Source: an uncultured Pseudohongiella sp. (GTDB lineage Bacteria; Pseudomonadota; Gammaproteobacteria; Pseudomonadales; Pseudohongiellaceae). From it: DNA of 64,000 bases. The stretch's first letter is position 1. Each line of letters begins with the position of its first letter. Position numbers and translations under genes: made by a program. The notes below the pieces were generated by a model. It saw only the letters and a program-made list of their open reading frames with translations, ran no database searches and was not told where the DNA came from. The stretch spans positions 1,612,001 to 1,676,000 of the forward strand of contig OX638323.1 of NCBI GenBank assembly GCA_951812715.1, in the 5' to 3' direction. Positions 53,517 through 63,607 of the stretch are shown here, piece by piece.

Positions 53517-54230
53517 TCAGATCCCCAGCAGCTGGTAGTTGCCGTCGAGGATCAAACGCACGGAGACATACAGTCCAAACGCAGGCACGGCAATCCATAT
53601 GAAGTTCAGGCTCCACACATATATCCACATATCGCGCGCACTGATTCGCTGGTGCCGCCCGGATAAGCGGAAACTTACCCAATAAAGCGAACTTACGTAA
53701 ACCCATTGCCAGAACAGCATGACGCCGATGATGCCGGCGGCCGTGGCGGGCAGGAAGTTCACCGTGTAGGCCGCATACAGGATTACGGTCGGAATCCAGC
53801 TAGTTAAGCCATTGGCGATATCCGCGTTAAACCCGAACGATCCCTGATCGGTGTACGAGTCGTCAAAATGTGCATAGGCAGCCCAGACATCAGCCCAGAC
53901 AGCCGGAGACAATAGCTGCCCGACCGGAACCCTGGAGGTCAGAAAGGCCATGGCCGGCGAGTGGCCGGTTTCCTGGTGCCGACTGCGCCAGTACTCGGCC
54001 CGCTGGGCGATCTGGCCACGGCGCCAGTACAGGCAAGCCTCCCAATAGCAGATCAGCAGATTGATCGAAAAAAACAGGCTGAAGACGAAGTGAATGAAAT
54101 TGAGGTTTCCATGCAGCCCGTGGCGGACGCCCATGCCGAACGCGGTGAGAGCCGCCACGACCAGCACCGCGAGCAGCAAAACCTGAATCCCCTTCGTGTT
54201 GTCGTTGATATCCCCGGCTGCGTTACTCAA
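53517..54230 (-). CDS. Integral membrane protein of unknown function
   Basis: About 237 residues with five or so membrane segments (VLLLAVLVVAALTAFGMGV, FIHFVFSLFFSINLLICYW, IIGVMLFWQWVYVSSLYWV, YVWSLNFIWIAVPAFGLYV). A TTG at 54230 is the earliest start, preceded by an AGGTG site, and overlaps the yicC stop by 8 bp. The four-helix pattern with acidic and aromatic residues recalls EXPERA-type proteins, but this is only an impression. Confidence 0.65.
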   Translation of the reverse strand: MSNAAGDINDNTKGIQVLLLAVLVVAALTAFGMGVRHGLHGNLNFIHFVFSLFFSINLLICYWEACLYWRRGQIAQRAEYWRSRHQETGHSPAMAFLTSRVPVGQLLSPAVWADVWAAYAHFDDSYTDQGSFGFNADIANGLTSWIPTVILYAAYTVNFLPATAAGIIGVMLFWQWVYVSSLYWVSFRLSGRHQRISARDMWIYVWSLNFIWIAVPAFGLYVSVRLILDGNYQLLGI

Positions 54231-55086
54231 TGTTCTGCACCTGTTCCCGGATTTGTTCGATCATCACCTTCAGCTCCAGCGCATTCCGCGTTGTTTCGAT
54301 GGCCGCGGACTTGGAACAGATCGTGTTCGCTTCGCGCATCAGTTCCTGCATCAGAAAATCCAGCGGCCGGCCAGCCGCTTCGCCGACGCCGAGCAGCCGC
54401 TCGACTTCGTTTACATGCGCGTCCAGCCGGTCGAGTTCTTCGGCGATATCCGCCTTGCTCACCAGCAAGGCGACTTCCTGCTCGATTCGCGCCGGGTCGA
54501 GACTGACCTGTAATTCGGAGATATCATCCAGCAAAGTTCGCCGCTGCGCTGCGAGAATTTCCGGCAGGGAAGCTCTTACCTGGGCCAAAATATCCCGAAT
54601 AGAGGCAATACGCTCTCGCAAAACCAGTTCAATTTCATCCCCTTCCCGGGCCCGACCGGCGAGAAATTCATCTACCGCGCCGTTAAACAGCGACACAGCT
54701 TCCCGCTCCAGACCACTATGGTCCCGAGCTTCATTCTGAATGACGCCCGGCCAGCGCAGAATATCCAGGCTCGAAGGCGGGCGCGAGTTGCCGAAAGATT
54801 CTTGTATCCGATCGCTTGCCCGGGCGAGGGTTTCCATTATCCGGGGATTCAAATTCAATTCGGTCTGCACCGCCTCGGATTCCTGGAAACGAAGGGTGCA
54901 GTCAACCTTGCCCCGCTTCAGGCGGCCGCGAATCGTCTTGCGAATGACGATTTCGAGCCCCCGGAACGCTTCCGGAAGACGGATCGAGGTTTCCAGGTAC
55001 CGGTGATTGACCGAACGGATTTCCCAGACCAGCGTACCCTGTTCCAGTTCGACCTGTTTGCGGCAGAACGCCGTCATGCTTAACAT
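54223..55086 (-). CDS. yicC: YicC/YloC-family endoribonuclease-like protein
   Basis: 287 residues. It starts MLSMTAFCRKQVELEQGTLV and contains EIRSVNHRYLETSIRLPE, and its C-terminal DUF1732 part ends EANTICSKSAAIETTRNALELK (split ANTICSKSA / AIETTRNALELK). YicC proteins cleave RNA in E. coli and B. subtilis. It is divergent from rph, as in many gammaproteobacteria. Confidence 0.94.
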   Translation of the reverse strand: MLSMTAFCRKQVELEQGTLVWEIRSVNHRYLETSIRLPEAFRGLEIVIRKTIRGRLKRGKVDCTLRFQESEAVQTELNLNPRIMETLARASDRIQESFGNSRPPSSLDILRWPGVIQNEARDHSGLEREAVSLFNGAVDEFLAGRAREGDEIELVLRERIASIRDILAQVRASLPEILAAQRRTLLDDISELQVSLDPARIEQEVALLVSKADIAEELDRLDAHVNEVERLLGVGEAAGRPLDFLMQELMREANTICSKSAAIETTRNALELKVMIEQIREQVQNIE

Positions 55087-55200
55087 TGCTTGCCCCTCAT
55101 GGCGCGCCTATTCTAGCGCAAGAGCGAATCGCGCGCCGTTCGCAAATACTTCCTGCATTCAGGATAATGAGCGCTGTCGCGAAACCCGGAACCAAACTCC

Positions 55201-55929
55201 ATGAAAGAAGCCTTGCGAGCGGATGGCAGGACAGCGCGGCAATTGCGCGAAATCAGGTTGAGCAGGCGTTACACCCGGCACGCGGAAGGCTCGGTGCTGG
55301 TCGAGTTTGGCGAAACAAAAGTGATTTGCACGGCTAGCGTGGAGGCTGCCGTGCCCCCTTTTCTGCGTAACAGTCACCAGGGATGGGTCACCGCCGAGTA
55401 TGGCATGCTGCCGCGCGCGACCGGCACGCGCATGAACCGGGAGGCGGCGCGAGGAGGCCAAAGCGGCCGGACCATGGAAATCCAGCGCCTGATCGGTCGC
55501 GCCCTGCGAACGGCCGTGGATCTGTCCAGCCTGGACGAACACACTATCAGAATCGATTGTGACGTGATCCAGGCCGACGGCGGCACGCGCACGGCGGCAA
55601 TAACCGGAGCCTGCGTGGCGCTGACCGATGCCGTGGAGCATATGCTCGCGCAAGGACTAATTACCGAGAATCCGCTCCGGCAACTGGTCGCGGCGATTTC
55701 CGTCGGGCTTTGCGACGGCCGCGCGCTGCTGGACCTGAACTATGTGGAAGATTCCAGCGCGGAAACCGACCTCAATGTAGTGATGACCGAAAACGGAGAC
55801 CTCATCGAAGTACAGGGCACAGCGGAAAAGGGCGAATTCAGTCGCGCGGACCTGACCGCGATGCTCGACCTGGCGGAAGCCGGAATCGGCAGCCTCATCG
55901 AATGTCAGCGGCGGGCGCTGGCGAAGTAG
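55201..55929 (+). CDS. rph: Ribonuclease PH
   Basis: 242 residues. RNase PH features: [36 protein letters not shown], the phosphate/RNA-binding R-rich region [16 protein letters not shown] and the metal segment [18 protein letters not shown]. It trims tRNA 3' ends with phosphate. It is followed by pyrE after 11 bp, the classical rph-pyrE operon. Confidence 0.98.
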   Translation: MKEALRADGRTARQLREIRLSRRYTRHAEGSVLVEFGETKVICTASVEAAVPPFLRNSHQGWVTAEYGMLPRATGTRMNREAARGGQSGRTMEIQRLIGRALRTAVDLSSLDEHTIRIDCDVIQADGGTRTAAITGACVALTDAVEHMLAQGLITENPLRQLVAAISVGLCDGRALLDLNYVEDSSAETDLNVVMTENGDLIEVQGTAEKGEFSRADLTAMLDLAEAGIGSLIECQRRALAK

Positions 55930-55940
55930 CGAGACAATCC

Positions 55941-56588
55941 ATGCAGGACTTTCAGCGCCGCTTTCTTGAATTCGTCATCGATCACGGCATATTGCGCTTC
56001 GGCGATTTCACGCTCAAGTCAGGGCGGGTCAGTCCCTATTTTTTTAATGCCGGACTATTCAATACCGGCGCCGGGCTCTCATTTCTGGCAAGCAGTTACG
56101 CGCAGGCGATCATACATTCAGGCATGCGCTTCAACATGCTGTTCGGCCCGGCCTATAAGGGCATCCCGCTCGTTGCGGCCACCGCCATGGCGCTATACCG
56201 GGATCACGGTCTGGATGCGGCCTGGTGTTTCAATCGTAAGGAAGCGAAGGATCATGGCGAAGGCGGTTTGCTCGTCGGCGCCGATCTCGCGGGGCGGGTA
56301 CTGCTCGTCGACGATGTCATCACCGCCGGCACCGCGGTGCGCGAATCGGTAAACATCGTGCGCGGCCGGGGGGCCGAACTCACTGGAATCCTGATCGCAA
56401 TGGACCGGCAGGAACGAGGCGCGGAAACCTTGTCAGCCATCGCCGAAATTGAACGCGATTACGCCGTCCCGGTTATCAGCGTGGTAAATCTGCAGGATCT
56501 CATCGATTATCTTGCCGCCGGGGAAGATGCCGGATTACAGTCACACGCCGACGCCGTTCAAGCCTATCGCGAACAGTACGGCGCATAA
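55941..56588 (+). CDS. pyrE: Orotate phosphoribosyltransferase
   Basis: 215 residues from ATG 55941. The OPRT segments [18 protein letters not shown] and the PRPP motif [14 protein letters not shown] are clear. It makes OMP from orotate and PRPP in pyrimidine synthesis. Cotranscribed with rph. R1 copy E lies in the gap to the convergent argB. Confidence 0.98.
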   Translation: MQDFQRRFLEFVIDHGILRFGDFTLKSGRVSPYFFNAGLFNTGAGLSFLASSYAQAIIHSGMRFNMLFGPAYKGIPLVAATAMALYRDHGLDAAWCFNRKEAKDHGEGGLLVGADLAGRVLLVDDVITAGTAVRESVNIVRGRGAELTGILIAMDRQERGAETLSAIAEIERDYAVPVISVVNLQDLIDYLAAGEDAGLQSHADAVQAYREQYGA

Positions 56589-56629
56589 TCCCAGCCCATC
56601 GACGACTCCCGTTCCCGGCACACCCACGC

Positions 56630-56739
56630 GCGGCACATGCAAGCGCCGCCGATTTCGATGGCGCAAGCCATTGAAATCGGGAGCAAAACAAAACCACGCT
56701 CTTGTTTTGCGTTGCCAAGAAATTCCATGGCTGGAATTT
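56630..56739. repeat. R1 multi-hairpin repeat, copy E
   Basis: Stem-loops in order: GCGGC/GCCGC (56630-56649), GATTTC-g-ATGGC/GCCAT-t-GAAATC (56651-56678), GCAAAACAA/TTGTTTTGC (56683-56710) and AAATTCCA/TGGAATTT (56720-56739). The last ends one base from the argB stop. It lies between convergent pyrE and argB, where it may serve as a bidirectional terminator. Confidence 0.88.
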
Positions 56740-56740
56740 T

Positions 56741-57897
<1,157 letters not shown>

Positions 57898-59295
57898 TCA
57901 AAACGGTGGTTGCAGCGAACTGTCGATTCGCAGGATCAGTTCCCGGAATTCCGCCTGAATCGCTTCCAGCCTTTCCCGCGAGTCCGCTTCGAAGCGGCAA
58001 AGCAGGGCCGGCGTGGTATTCGAGGCCCGGATCAGGCCCCAGCCGTCGGCATATTCTACGCGCAGCCCGTCGATTTTGATAATTTCCGCCTGATTGAAGT
58101 CGGCCAACTCTATAATTCTGTCCATTAGCGAGAATTTTTCCGCTTCCGGCGCGGGCAGACGCAACTCTTCGGTTCTGAATCCATCTTGGCTGGCCCCTAG
58201 CGCTTCGCTTGCGGGACCCGGTCGCGCCGCGAGCAGTTCGACTACCCTGGCGGCGGCATAGATGCCGTCATCGAAGCCGAACCAGCGATCCTTGATAAAG
58301 ACATGCGCCGACAATTCGCCGCCCAGCGGAGCTCCGGTTTCCTGCATCGCCAGTTTCATGAACGAATGGCCCGACCGGCGCATGCAAGGATTGCCGCCGA
58401 GTTCGCTGATGCGGCGCGGCAGCCGGGTGCTGCATTTGACGTCGTAAACAATGTCCGCGCCCGGATAACGCGGCGCGATATCCTCGGCCAGCAGTTGCAG
58501 GATCGATTCCGCATCGACAATGGCTCCGGTTTCATCGACCATACCCAGGCGGTCGCCGTCTCCATCGAAGGCAATCCCGAGATCTGCCTTGGCGGCCACG
58601 ACTTCGCGGCATAGCTCCGCCAGGTTTTCGCGCACCGTGGGATCCGGATGGTGGTTGGGAAAGTTGCCGTCGAGTTCCGGGTACATGGAGACGACCTCGC
58701 AGTTCAGCCGTTCGAACAGTATCGGAGCAACTACCGCGGGAACGGCATTGGCGCAATCGATGACGATTTTCAGGGGTCGCCGCAAGCGCACATCCGCGGC
58801 GATCATGGACAGGTAGTCCTCCAGAATGGCCAAATCGCGCATCGTCCCTTTGCCGGTTGCGAGCCTGTTCTGCTCGACGCGCCGGCGAATCTGCTGGATC
58901 TCGTCCGCGCTCAGGCTGGTGCGTCGAAACACCAGCTTCAATCCGTTGTAATTGGCTGGATTGTGACTCGCGGTCATCATCACGCCCGAGTCAAAAGGCG
59001 TGGTGTGAGTGGCGAAATACAGTATCGGCGTCGGTGCGATGCCCAGGTTTATGACATTGCAGCCCGATGCGCGAATGCCCTCGCTCAATGCCTCGAATAA
59101 CTCGGGGCTCGACAGTCGTCCATCGCGGGCGGCAAGTAGCGAATCGATGCCGAGCGCGAGCGCCTCGCTGCCGATGGCCTGGCCGATACGGCGCACCAGA
59201 TGGGCATTGAGCTGCTCGCCGGCGATGCCGCGAATATCGTAAGCCCGGAAAACTTCCGCGGGCACCGGTTCTTGAGAAGCTGATCGCGTATTCAT
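57898..59295 (-). CDS. algC: Phosphomannomutase/phosphoglucomutase
   Basis: 465 residues. The active-site phosphoserine loop is MMTASHNPANYNGLKLV, the metal loop is AFDGDGDRLGMVDE, and the sugar-specificity loop is GGELSAHVF. The phosphate-binding RASNTTPALLCRFEA is near the C-terminus. It interconverts mannose or glucose 6-phosphate and 1-phosphate for exopolysaccharide and LPS. It starts 13 bp after dfp. Confidence 0.96.
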   Translation of the reverse strand: MNTRSASQEPVPAEVFRAYDIRGIAGEQLNAHLVRRIGQAIGSEALALGIDSLLAARDGRLSSPELFEALSEGIRASGCNVINLGIAPTPILYFATHTTPFDSGVMMTASHNPANYNGLKLVFRRTSLSADEIQQIRRRVEQNRLATGKGTMRDLAILEDYLSMIAADVRLRRPLKIVIDCANAVPAVVAPILFERLNCEVVSMYPELDGNFPNHHPDPTVRENLAELCREVVAAKADLGIAFDGDGDRLGMVDETGAIVDAESILQLLAEDIAPRYPGADIVYDVKCSTRLPRRISELGGNPCMRRSGHSFMKLAMQETGAPLGGELSAHVFIKDRWFGFDDGIYAAARVVELLAARPGPASEALGASQDGFRTEELRLPAPEAEKFSLMDRIIELADFNQAEIIKIDGLRVEYADGWGLIRASNTTPALLCRFEADSRERLEAIQAEFRELILRIDSSLQPPF

Positions 59296-59308
59296 GCCCC
59301 CGACAACT

Positions 59309-60511
59309 TCAACTCGAGTTTTCCGTCGCCGGCAAACGGTCAGCGATCAGTTTCAGCATTTTTCGCGCCACGGCTTCCTTGCGGGCCCGGGGGATTTCGA
59401 ACTCGCCATCGGCGCTGATGGCGGTAGCCGCCACTTCCTCGCTGTTGAATGTTTCCGCAGCGTGATTGGCGAACAGCAGATCGAGTTTCTTGCGTTCGAG
59501 CTTTTCCCGACCGTTGGCGGCCACATTGCCGGTTTCGGCGGCGAATCCGACGACCAGCGGTCGCGGATCGAGGCGGGCGACCGCGCTGATAATGTCGGGA
59601 TTGCGAACGAGCTCTATGTTCATGCTTTCGTCGTCTTTCTTGATTTTTTCGGGCGTTGTATTCGCCGGGCGGTAATCGGCCACTGCCGCCACGCCGATAA
59701 ACACGTCGGCATCCGCGATCCGCTGCATGGTCGCGGCCAGCATTTCCTTGGCGCTGACCACGTCGATCCGGGTGACGCGGTCCGGCGCCGGCAGCGCAAC
59801 CGGGCCGCTGATCAAGGTCACCCGGGCGCCCGCCGCCACGCCTTCGGCGGCGAGGGCATGGGCCATCTTGCCGGAACTGTGATTGCTCAGGAATCGTACC
59901 GGATCGATCGCTTCGCGAGTGGGGCCGCCAGTGAGCAGCAGATGGCGCCCGGCCAGCGGTTCGCCGGCGAATAATTCCGCGCAGGATGCAAACAGGCCGG
60001 CGGGTTCGACCATCCGGCCCGGACCGAAGTCGCCGCAGGCCTGGTCGCCTTCGGCGGGCCCGAACACATGATAGCCGCGGCGCCGCACTTCGGCCAGGTT
60101 CTGCTGAGTGCCGGGATCCGACCACATGCCCTGATTCATCGCCGGCGCCACGGCAATCGGCGCCGCGGTCGCTAGCATCAGCGTCGACAACAGATCATCG
60201 GCGCGGCCATGAGCGGCGCGAGCGAGAAAATCGGCGCTCGCCGGCGCGACCAGCACGAGATCTGCCCAGCGCGCGAGTTCGATGTGGCCCATCGCCGCTT
60301 CGGCTTCGAAATCGAGCAATTCCATATGCACCCGATTGCCGGTCAGCGCCTGCATGGTCAGTGGAGTGACGAATTCCTGCGCCGCCCGGGTCATGACCAC
60401 ACGCACCTCGGCGCCCGCCCGGGTGAACAAACGGGACAGTTCCGCGCATTTGTACGCGGCAATTCCACCGGTAATACCCAGCAGAATGCGTTTGTTGGTC
60501 AGGGTCGGCAT
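59309..60511 (-). CDS. dfp: Bifunctional phosphopantothenoylcysteine decarboxylase/synthase
   Basis: 400 residues from ATG 60511, matching the usual CoaBC length; an in-frame extension of 50 codons upstream is rejected because MPTLTNKRILLGITGGIAAY is the family start. The CoaC flavoprotein part has LLGITGGIAAYK and VAPAMNQGMW; the CoaB part has LLTGGPTREAIDPVRFLSNHSSGKM (split LLTGGPTREAIDPVRF / LSNHSSGKM). Two steps of coenzyme A synthesis. Unlike Pseudomonas, no dut gene lies between it and algC. Confidence 0.97.
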   Translation of the reverse strand: MPTLTNKRILLGITGGIAAYKCAELSRLFTRAGAEVRVVMTRAAQEFVTPLTMQALTGNRVHMELLDFEAEAAMGHIELARWADLVLVAPASADFLARAAHGRADDLLSTLMLATAAPIAVAPAMNQGMWSDPGTQQNLAEVRRRGYHVFGPAEGDQACGDFGPGRMVEPAGLFASCAELFAGEPLAGRHLLLTGGPTREAIDPVRFLSNHSSGKMAHALAAEGVAAGARVTLISGPVALPAPDRVTRIDVVSAKEMLAATMQRIADADVFIGVAAVADYRPANTTPEKIKKDDESMNIELVRNPDIISAVARLDPRPLVVGFAAETGNVAANGREKLERKKLDLLFANHAAETFNSEEVAATAISADGEFEIPRARKEAVARKMLKLIADRLPATENSS

Positions 60512-60675
60512 GTCCGGGCGCGGCTTCCCAGAAGATCGGAAAGAGAGGACGGCTAGACTAGCAGCATGCCCTTCCGGAAGCAATTTGCGCGCAATCAATG
60601 TGTTCCGCGAAAACCTGACTAAGCTGTCTCCGAAACTTCCATTTGCAATAGCGGAAAGCAAGCGTGGTTATCGGG

Positions 60676-61350
60676 ATGACGATCAAGAATTGGCCGTTGC
60701 TGGAACGGCCGCGGGAAAAACTGTTCGAGATGGGCGCCAAGAACCTCAGCGACGCCGAACTGGTGGCGCTGTTGCTTGGCAACGGAGCAAACGGCAAGTC
60801 CGCGCTCGATTTGGCGCGAGAGTTGCTGCGCCGCTTCGACGGGCTCGCCGGCGTGCTGTCGACGGACTTCCGGCAGATCGCCAGGGTGTCCGGCATCGGT
60901 CCGGCCAAGGCCGCGAGCCTGGCGGCGATGCGGGAACTCGGCCACCGCCAGCTATACGCGGAAGTGCAGAATCGCGATGTGCTGAGCAGTTCCCAGGCCA
61001 CCAGGGAATACCTGCGCGCCCGCTTCCGCTATTGCAAGAGCGAGATCTTCAGTTGCATCTTTCTCACCAATCAGCATCACATCCTGCGGCTCGACGAACT
61101 GTTCCAGGGCACCATCGACGGCGCGGCGGTCTACCCGCGGGAAGTCGTGGAACGATGTCTGGCCTACAACGCCGCCGCGGTAATCCTCGCCCACAACCAT
61201 CCCTCGGGAATCGCCGAGCCGAGCCAGGCCGACATCGCCATCACCCGCAAATTGCGGGTCGCCCTCGAAACCATCGACGTCCGCGTCCTCGACCACCTTA
61301 TCGTCGGCAGCGCCCAGGTCGTATCGCTGGCCGAACGAGGCTTGATGTAA
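60676..61350 (+). CDS. radC: RadC/JAMM-domain protein
   Basis: 224 residues from ATG 60676 (a GTG 12 bp upstream is possible). An N-terminal helix-hairpin-helix-like part (VSGIGPAKAASLAAM) and the JAMM metal motif AVILAHNHPSGIAEPSQADI are clear. Despite its name it is not a proven repair protein. It lies upstream of rpmB-rpmG as in most gammaproteobacteria, here with a hicAB pair inserted. Confidence 0.95.
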   Translation: MTIKNWPLLERPREKLFEMGAKNLSDAELVALLLGNGANGKSALDLARELLRRFDGLAGVLSTDFRQIARVSGIGPAKAASLAAMRELGHRQLYAEVQNRDVLSSSQATREYLRARFRYCKSEIFSCIFLTNQHHILRLDELFQGTIDGAAVYPREVVERCLAYNAAAVILAHNHPSGIAEPSQADIAITRKLRVALETIDVRVLDHLIVGSAQVVSLAERGLM

Positions 61351-61368
61351 GATTTGGAGTTTTCGGTC

Positions 61369-61632
61369 ATGGACCGGCAAAAGTGGATACTGCTCAAGTT
61401 GCTTCGCGGCAATTCGACGAAAAATATTCGCTTTGACGATCTTCGAACATCGCTCAAATATCTTGGATTTGAAGAACGGATTCGGGGCAGCAACCATCTG
61501 TTCTGCAGACCGGATATTGGCGTATTCATGAACTTGCAAAGAAATGGCGGAAAAGCTAAACCTTATCAAGTCCGGCAAGCGCGAAAAGTAATTTCCAAAT
61601 TCGACCTCGGAAAAGGACCAAGCGATGCTTAA
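61369..61632 (+). CDS. hicA: HicA-type mRNA interferase toxin
   Basis: 87 residues from ATG 61369 (GGAG nine bases upstream; a TTG at 61354 is also in frame). It matches HicA/YcfA-like dsRBD-fold toxins: FDDLRTSLKYLGFEERIRGSNHLF (split at FEER) with the catalytic His in GSNHLF, and KPYQVRQARKVI. It overlaps the antitoxin start by 8 bp. Confidence 0.82.
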   Translation: MDRQKWILLKLLRGNSTKNIRFDDLRTSLKYLGFEERIRGSNHLFCRPDIGVFMNLQRNGGKAKPYQVRQARKVISKFDLGKGPSDA

Positions 61633-61837
61633 GTATGGAATCAATCTGCGCTGGAGCGATGAAGATCAGGCTTTTATCGCCAGAGTTCCAGAGTTGCCTG
61701 GCTGCATCGCGCATGGCGAAGACCCGGAATCGGCTCTTGATCAGATCAGGGAAGCGACGGAATTGTGGATAGAAACCGCGAGGGGAGCCGGTAAGCCCGT
61801 ACCGCGTCCCGAGGGCGAGCCGATTAGTCCATCTTGA
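61625..61837 (+). CDS. hicB: HicB-type antitoxin
   Basis: 70 residues: [24 protein letters not shown] (split at DEDQ) and [22 protein letters not shown] are the HicB partial RNase H-like fold. No C-terminal DNA-binding domain is present, so autoregulation may depend on another factor. Coupled to hicA by overlap. Confidence 0.88.
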   Translation: MLKYGINLRWSDEDQAFIARVPELPGCIAHGEDPESALDQIREATELWIETARGAGKPVPRPEGEPISPS

Positions 61838-61848
61838 CGCTTTCCGGC

Positions 61849-61877
61849 TTGCTCCGGCGGGGGTGTTCTGGTATAAA
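61849..61877 (+). promoter_or_regulatory. Promoter of rpmB-rpmG
   Basis: TTGCTC, a 17-bp spacer and TATAAA form a plausible sigma70 promoter 56 bp before the rpmB start. A start near 61884 would give a leader of about 50 nt. Confidence 0.65.
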
Positions 61878-61932
61878 TCGCGCCTCTTCGCAATAGCCGG
61901 CCGCCGGGCCGGCGGCAATCGAGGTCAATACA

Positions 61933-62169
61933 ATGTCACGGGTCTGCATGGTTACCGGCAAACGGCCGGCGGTGGGCAACAATGTTTCCCACGCGCAGAA
62001 CAAGACCAAGCGCCGCTTCCTGCCGAATATCCAGAGCCACCGGTTCTGGGTGGAATCGGAGAAGCGGTTCGTCAAATTGCGGTTATCCACCAAGGGCATG
62101 CGCATCATCGACAAGAACGGCATCGACAAGGTGCTGGCCGACGTTCGCGCCAGGGGGATACGGGTATGA
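61933..62169 (+). CDS. rpmB: 50S ribosomal protein L28
   Basis: 78 residues starting [20 protein letters not shown], with the basic [18 protein letters not shown] of L28. It is an essential part of the large subunit. It overlaps rpmG as ATGA, the standard rpmBG operon. Confidence 0.98.
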   Translation: MSRVCMVTGKRPAVGNNVSHAQNKTKRRFLPNIQSHRFWVESEKRFVKLRLSTKGMRIIDKNGIDKVLADVRARGIRV

Positions 62170-62321
62170 GAGAAAAAATCAAACTGGTTTCAAGCGCCGG
62201 CACCGGTCACTACTACACTACCGACAAGAACAAGCGCACTACTCCCGACAAGATCGAAATCCGCAAATTCGATCCGGTCGTGCGCAAGCACGTGGTCTAC
62301 AAGGAAGCGAAGATCAAGTGA
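62166..62321 (+). CDS. rpmG: 50S ribosomal protein L33
   Basis: 51 residues, [19 protein letters not shown] ... [20 protein letters not shown]. It lacks the zinc-binding cysteines, so it is the C-minus form. Its stop is 3 bp from the convergent cmoB stop, leaving no room for a separate terminator. Confidence 0.98.
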   Translation: MREKIKLVSSAGTGHYYTTDKNKRTTPDKIEIRKFDPVVRKHVVYKEAKIK

Positions 62322-62324
62322 ACT

Positions 62325-63287
62325 TCATTCGGGCCGCCGCGCGGTAATGATTACCCGCGCCGGAGCCGGATAGCCCTCTATCGTTCGCGACGGATCTCCG
62401 GCATCCAACGCGTCTTTCAGTGAATCAAAAGGCATCCAGTCAGTCTTGCGCTGCTCCGTCGGCGTGGTGAAGCCGCGGTCCAGGATACGCATATCCACAA
62501 AGCCGCAACGTCTCAGCCATGCCTCCAGTGTCGCGATCGACGGCAGGAACCAGACATTGCGCATCCGCGCATATCGATCCGCCGGTATCAGGCTGTAGCC
62601 CTCGCCGCCTTCGCTAAACAGCGTTTCCAGCACCAGTTCGCCGCCGGGACGCAGACAATCGCGCAGCAACAGCAGGTGATCGAGCGGCGAACGGCGGTGG
62701 TAGAGCACGCCCATCGAGAACACCGTATCGAAATAACCGCTGCGCGCGGGAAACTGTTCCAGCGGCATGGGCAACACCCAGCAATTCGCATCCTGAACGA
62801 ATGACTTCAGCGCCCAGAATTGCATGACATAAGGAATATGCGGATCGAGGCCGATGACCTGGGCGGCTTTCCGGCCCAGCATCCGAAAACAGTAATAGCC
62901 GTTGCCGCAGCCGACGTCGAGCACCTTGCGACCTTCCAGAGTGGATATTTCCCCGTCCAGCCGGGACCATTTCATGTCGCAGCGCCATTCGCTGTCGAGC
63001 CGGATGCCGAATACTTCGAACGGACCCTTGCGCCAGGGCATGAATTCCATCAGTTGCCGGCACAGTTCCCGCCTGACGGCGCCATCGCAATCGGCCGGGC
63101 TGCCAATGGCGACCTGGTCGCTGAAATCGGTTGTTGAAGGAAGGATTCTCGGCAATTGACCAATTTGCTCCAGCCGGCGCGGGAAGTCGCCATGGCGAAT
63201 CAGTCTCAGGTTCTCTTCGGAAAGATCGGCGGCCAACCCGGCCAGAGATGTATCGCGGACTTGTTCAAGCAGAGACGCGAAGTTCAT
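62325..63287 (-). CDS. cmoB: tRNA U34 carboxymethyltransferase
   Basis: 320 residues. The SAM motif I is VLDVGCGNGYYCFRM, preceded by the CmoB-specific LPRILPSTTDFSD region and KGPFEVFGIRLDSEWRCDMKW (split at RLDSE); FDTVFSMGVLYHRRSPLDHL follows. It uses carboxy-SAM made by CmoA to form cmo5U34 in tRNA. The partner cmoA lies upstream on the same strand, separated by an unusual 320-bp repeat-filled gap. Confidence 0.97.
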   Translation of the reverse strand: MNFASLLEQVRDTSLAGLAADLSEENLRLIRHGDFPRRLEQIGQLPRILPSTTDFSDQVAIGSPADCDGAVRRELCRQLMEFMPWRKGPFEVFGIRLDSEWRCDMKWSRLDGEISTLEGRKVLDVGCGNGYYCFRMLGRKAAQVIGLDPHIPYVMQFWALKSFVQDANCWVLPMPLEQFPARSGYFDTVFSMGVLYHRRSPLDHLLLLRDCLRPGGELVLETLFSEGGEGYSLIPADRYARMRNVWFLPSIATLEAWLRRCGFVDMRILDRGFTTPTEQRKTDWMPFDSLKDALDAGDPSRTIEGYPAPARVIITARRPE

Positions 63288-63607
63288 CGGTTATCTCATT
63301 TTATATGCGGTCGACGAACCGCGATTGGTTTCCCATGAATTCCCCTTGAATTCCCAACCGCGATGGGTGTCCCATGAATTCGGGGTGGGTGTCCCATGAA
63401 TTCTCCTGAAGTTTGCCCTAAATCTTGGATGGGTGTCCCATGAAGTTTTCCCATGAATTTTTTGTGGGTGTCCCATTAGTATCATTAGTTTCCCATTAGT
63501 TTTTTGTGGGTGTCCCATTAGTTTTTTTGTGGGTGTCCCATTATTTCCCCATTATTTTTTCCCACTAATTTTCTTGGGTGTCCTATTAATTTTCCCTAAT
63601 TTTGTGA
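63288..63607. repeat. Degenerate array of TGGGTGTCCCA palindromes between cmoA and cmoB
   Basis: Six exact copies of the 11-bp inverted repeat TGGGTGTCCCA start at 63364, 63386, 63430, 63465, 63507 and 63530, with a degenerate one at 63575 (TGGGTGTCCTA). Starts are 22, 44, 35, 42, 23 and 45 bp apart, close to one or two units of about 22 bp in most cases. Between them are half units CCCATGAATT or CCCATTAG and T-runs. The stretch is much more AT-rich than its flanks. No gene is supported. Confidence 0.85.

Noticed and set aside
63288..63607. CRISPR array
   Set aside because: The repeat core is only 11 bp, spacing is uneven, spacers are low-complexity and related to the repeat, and there are no cas genes.
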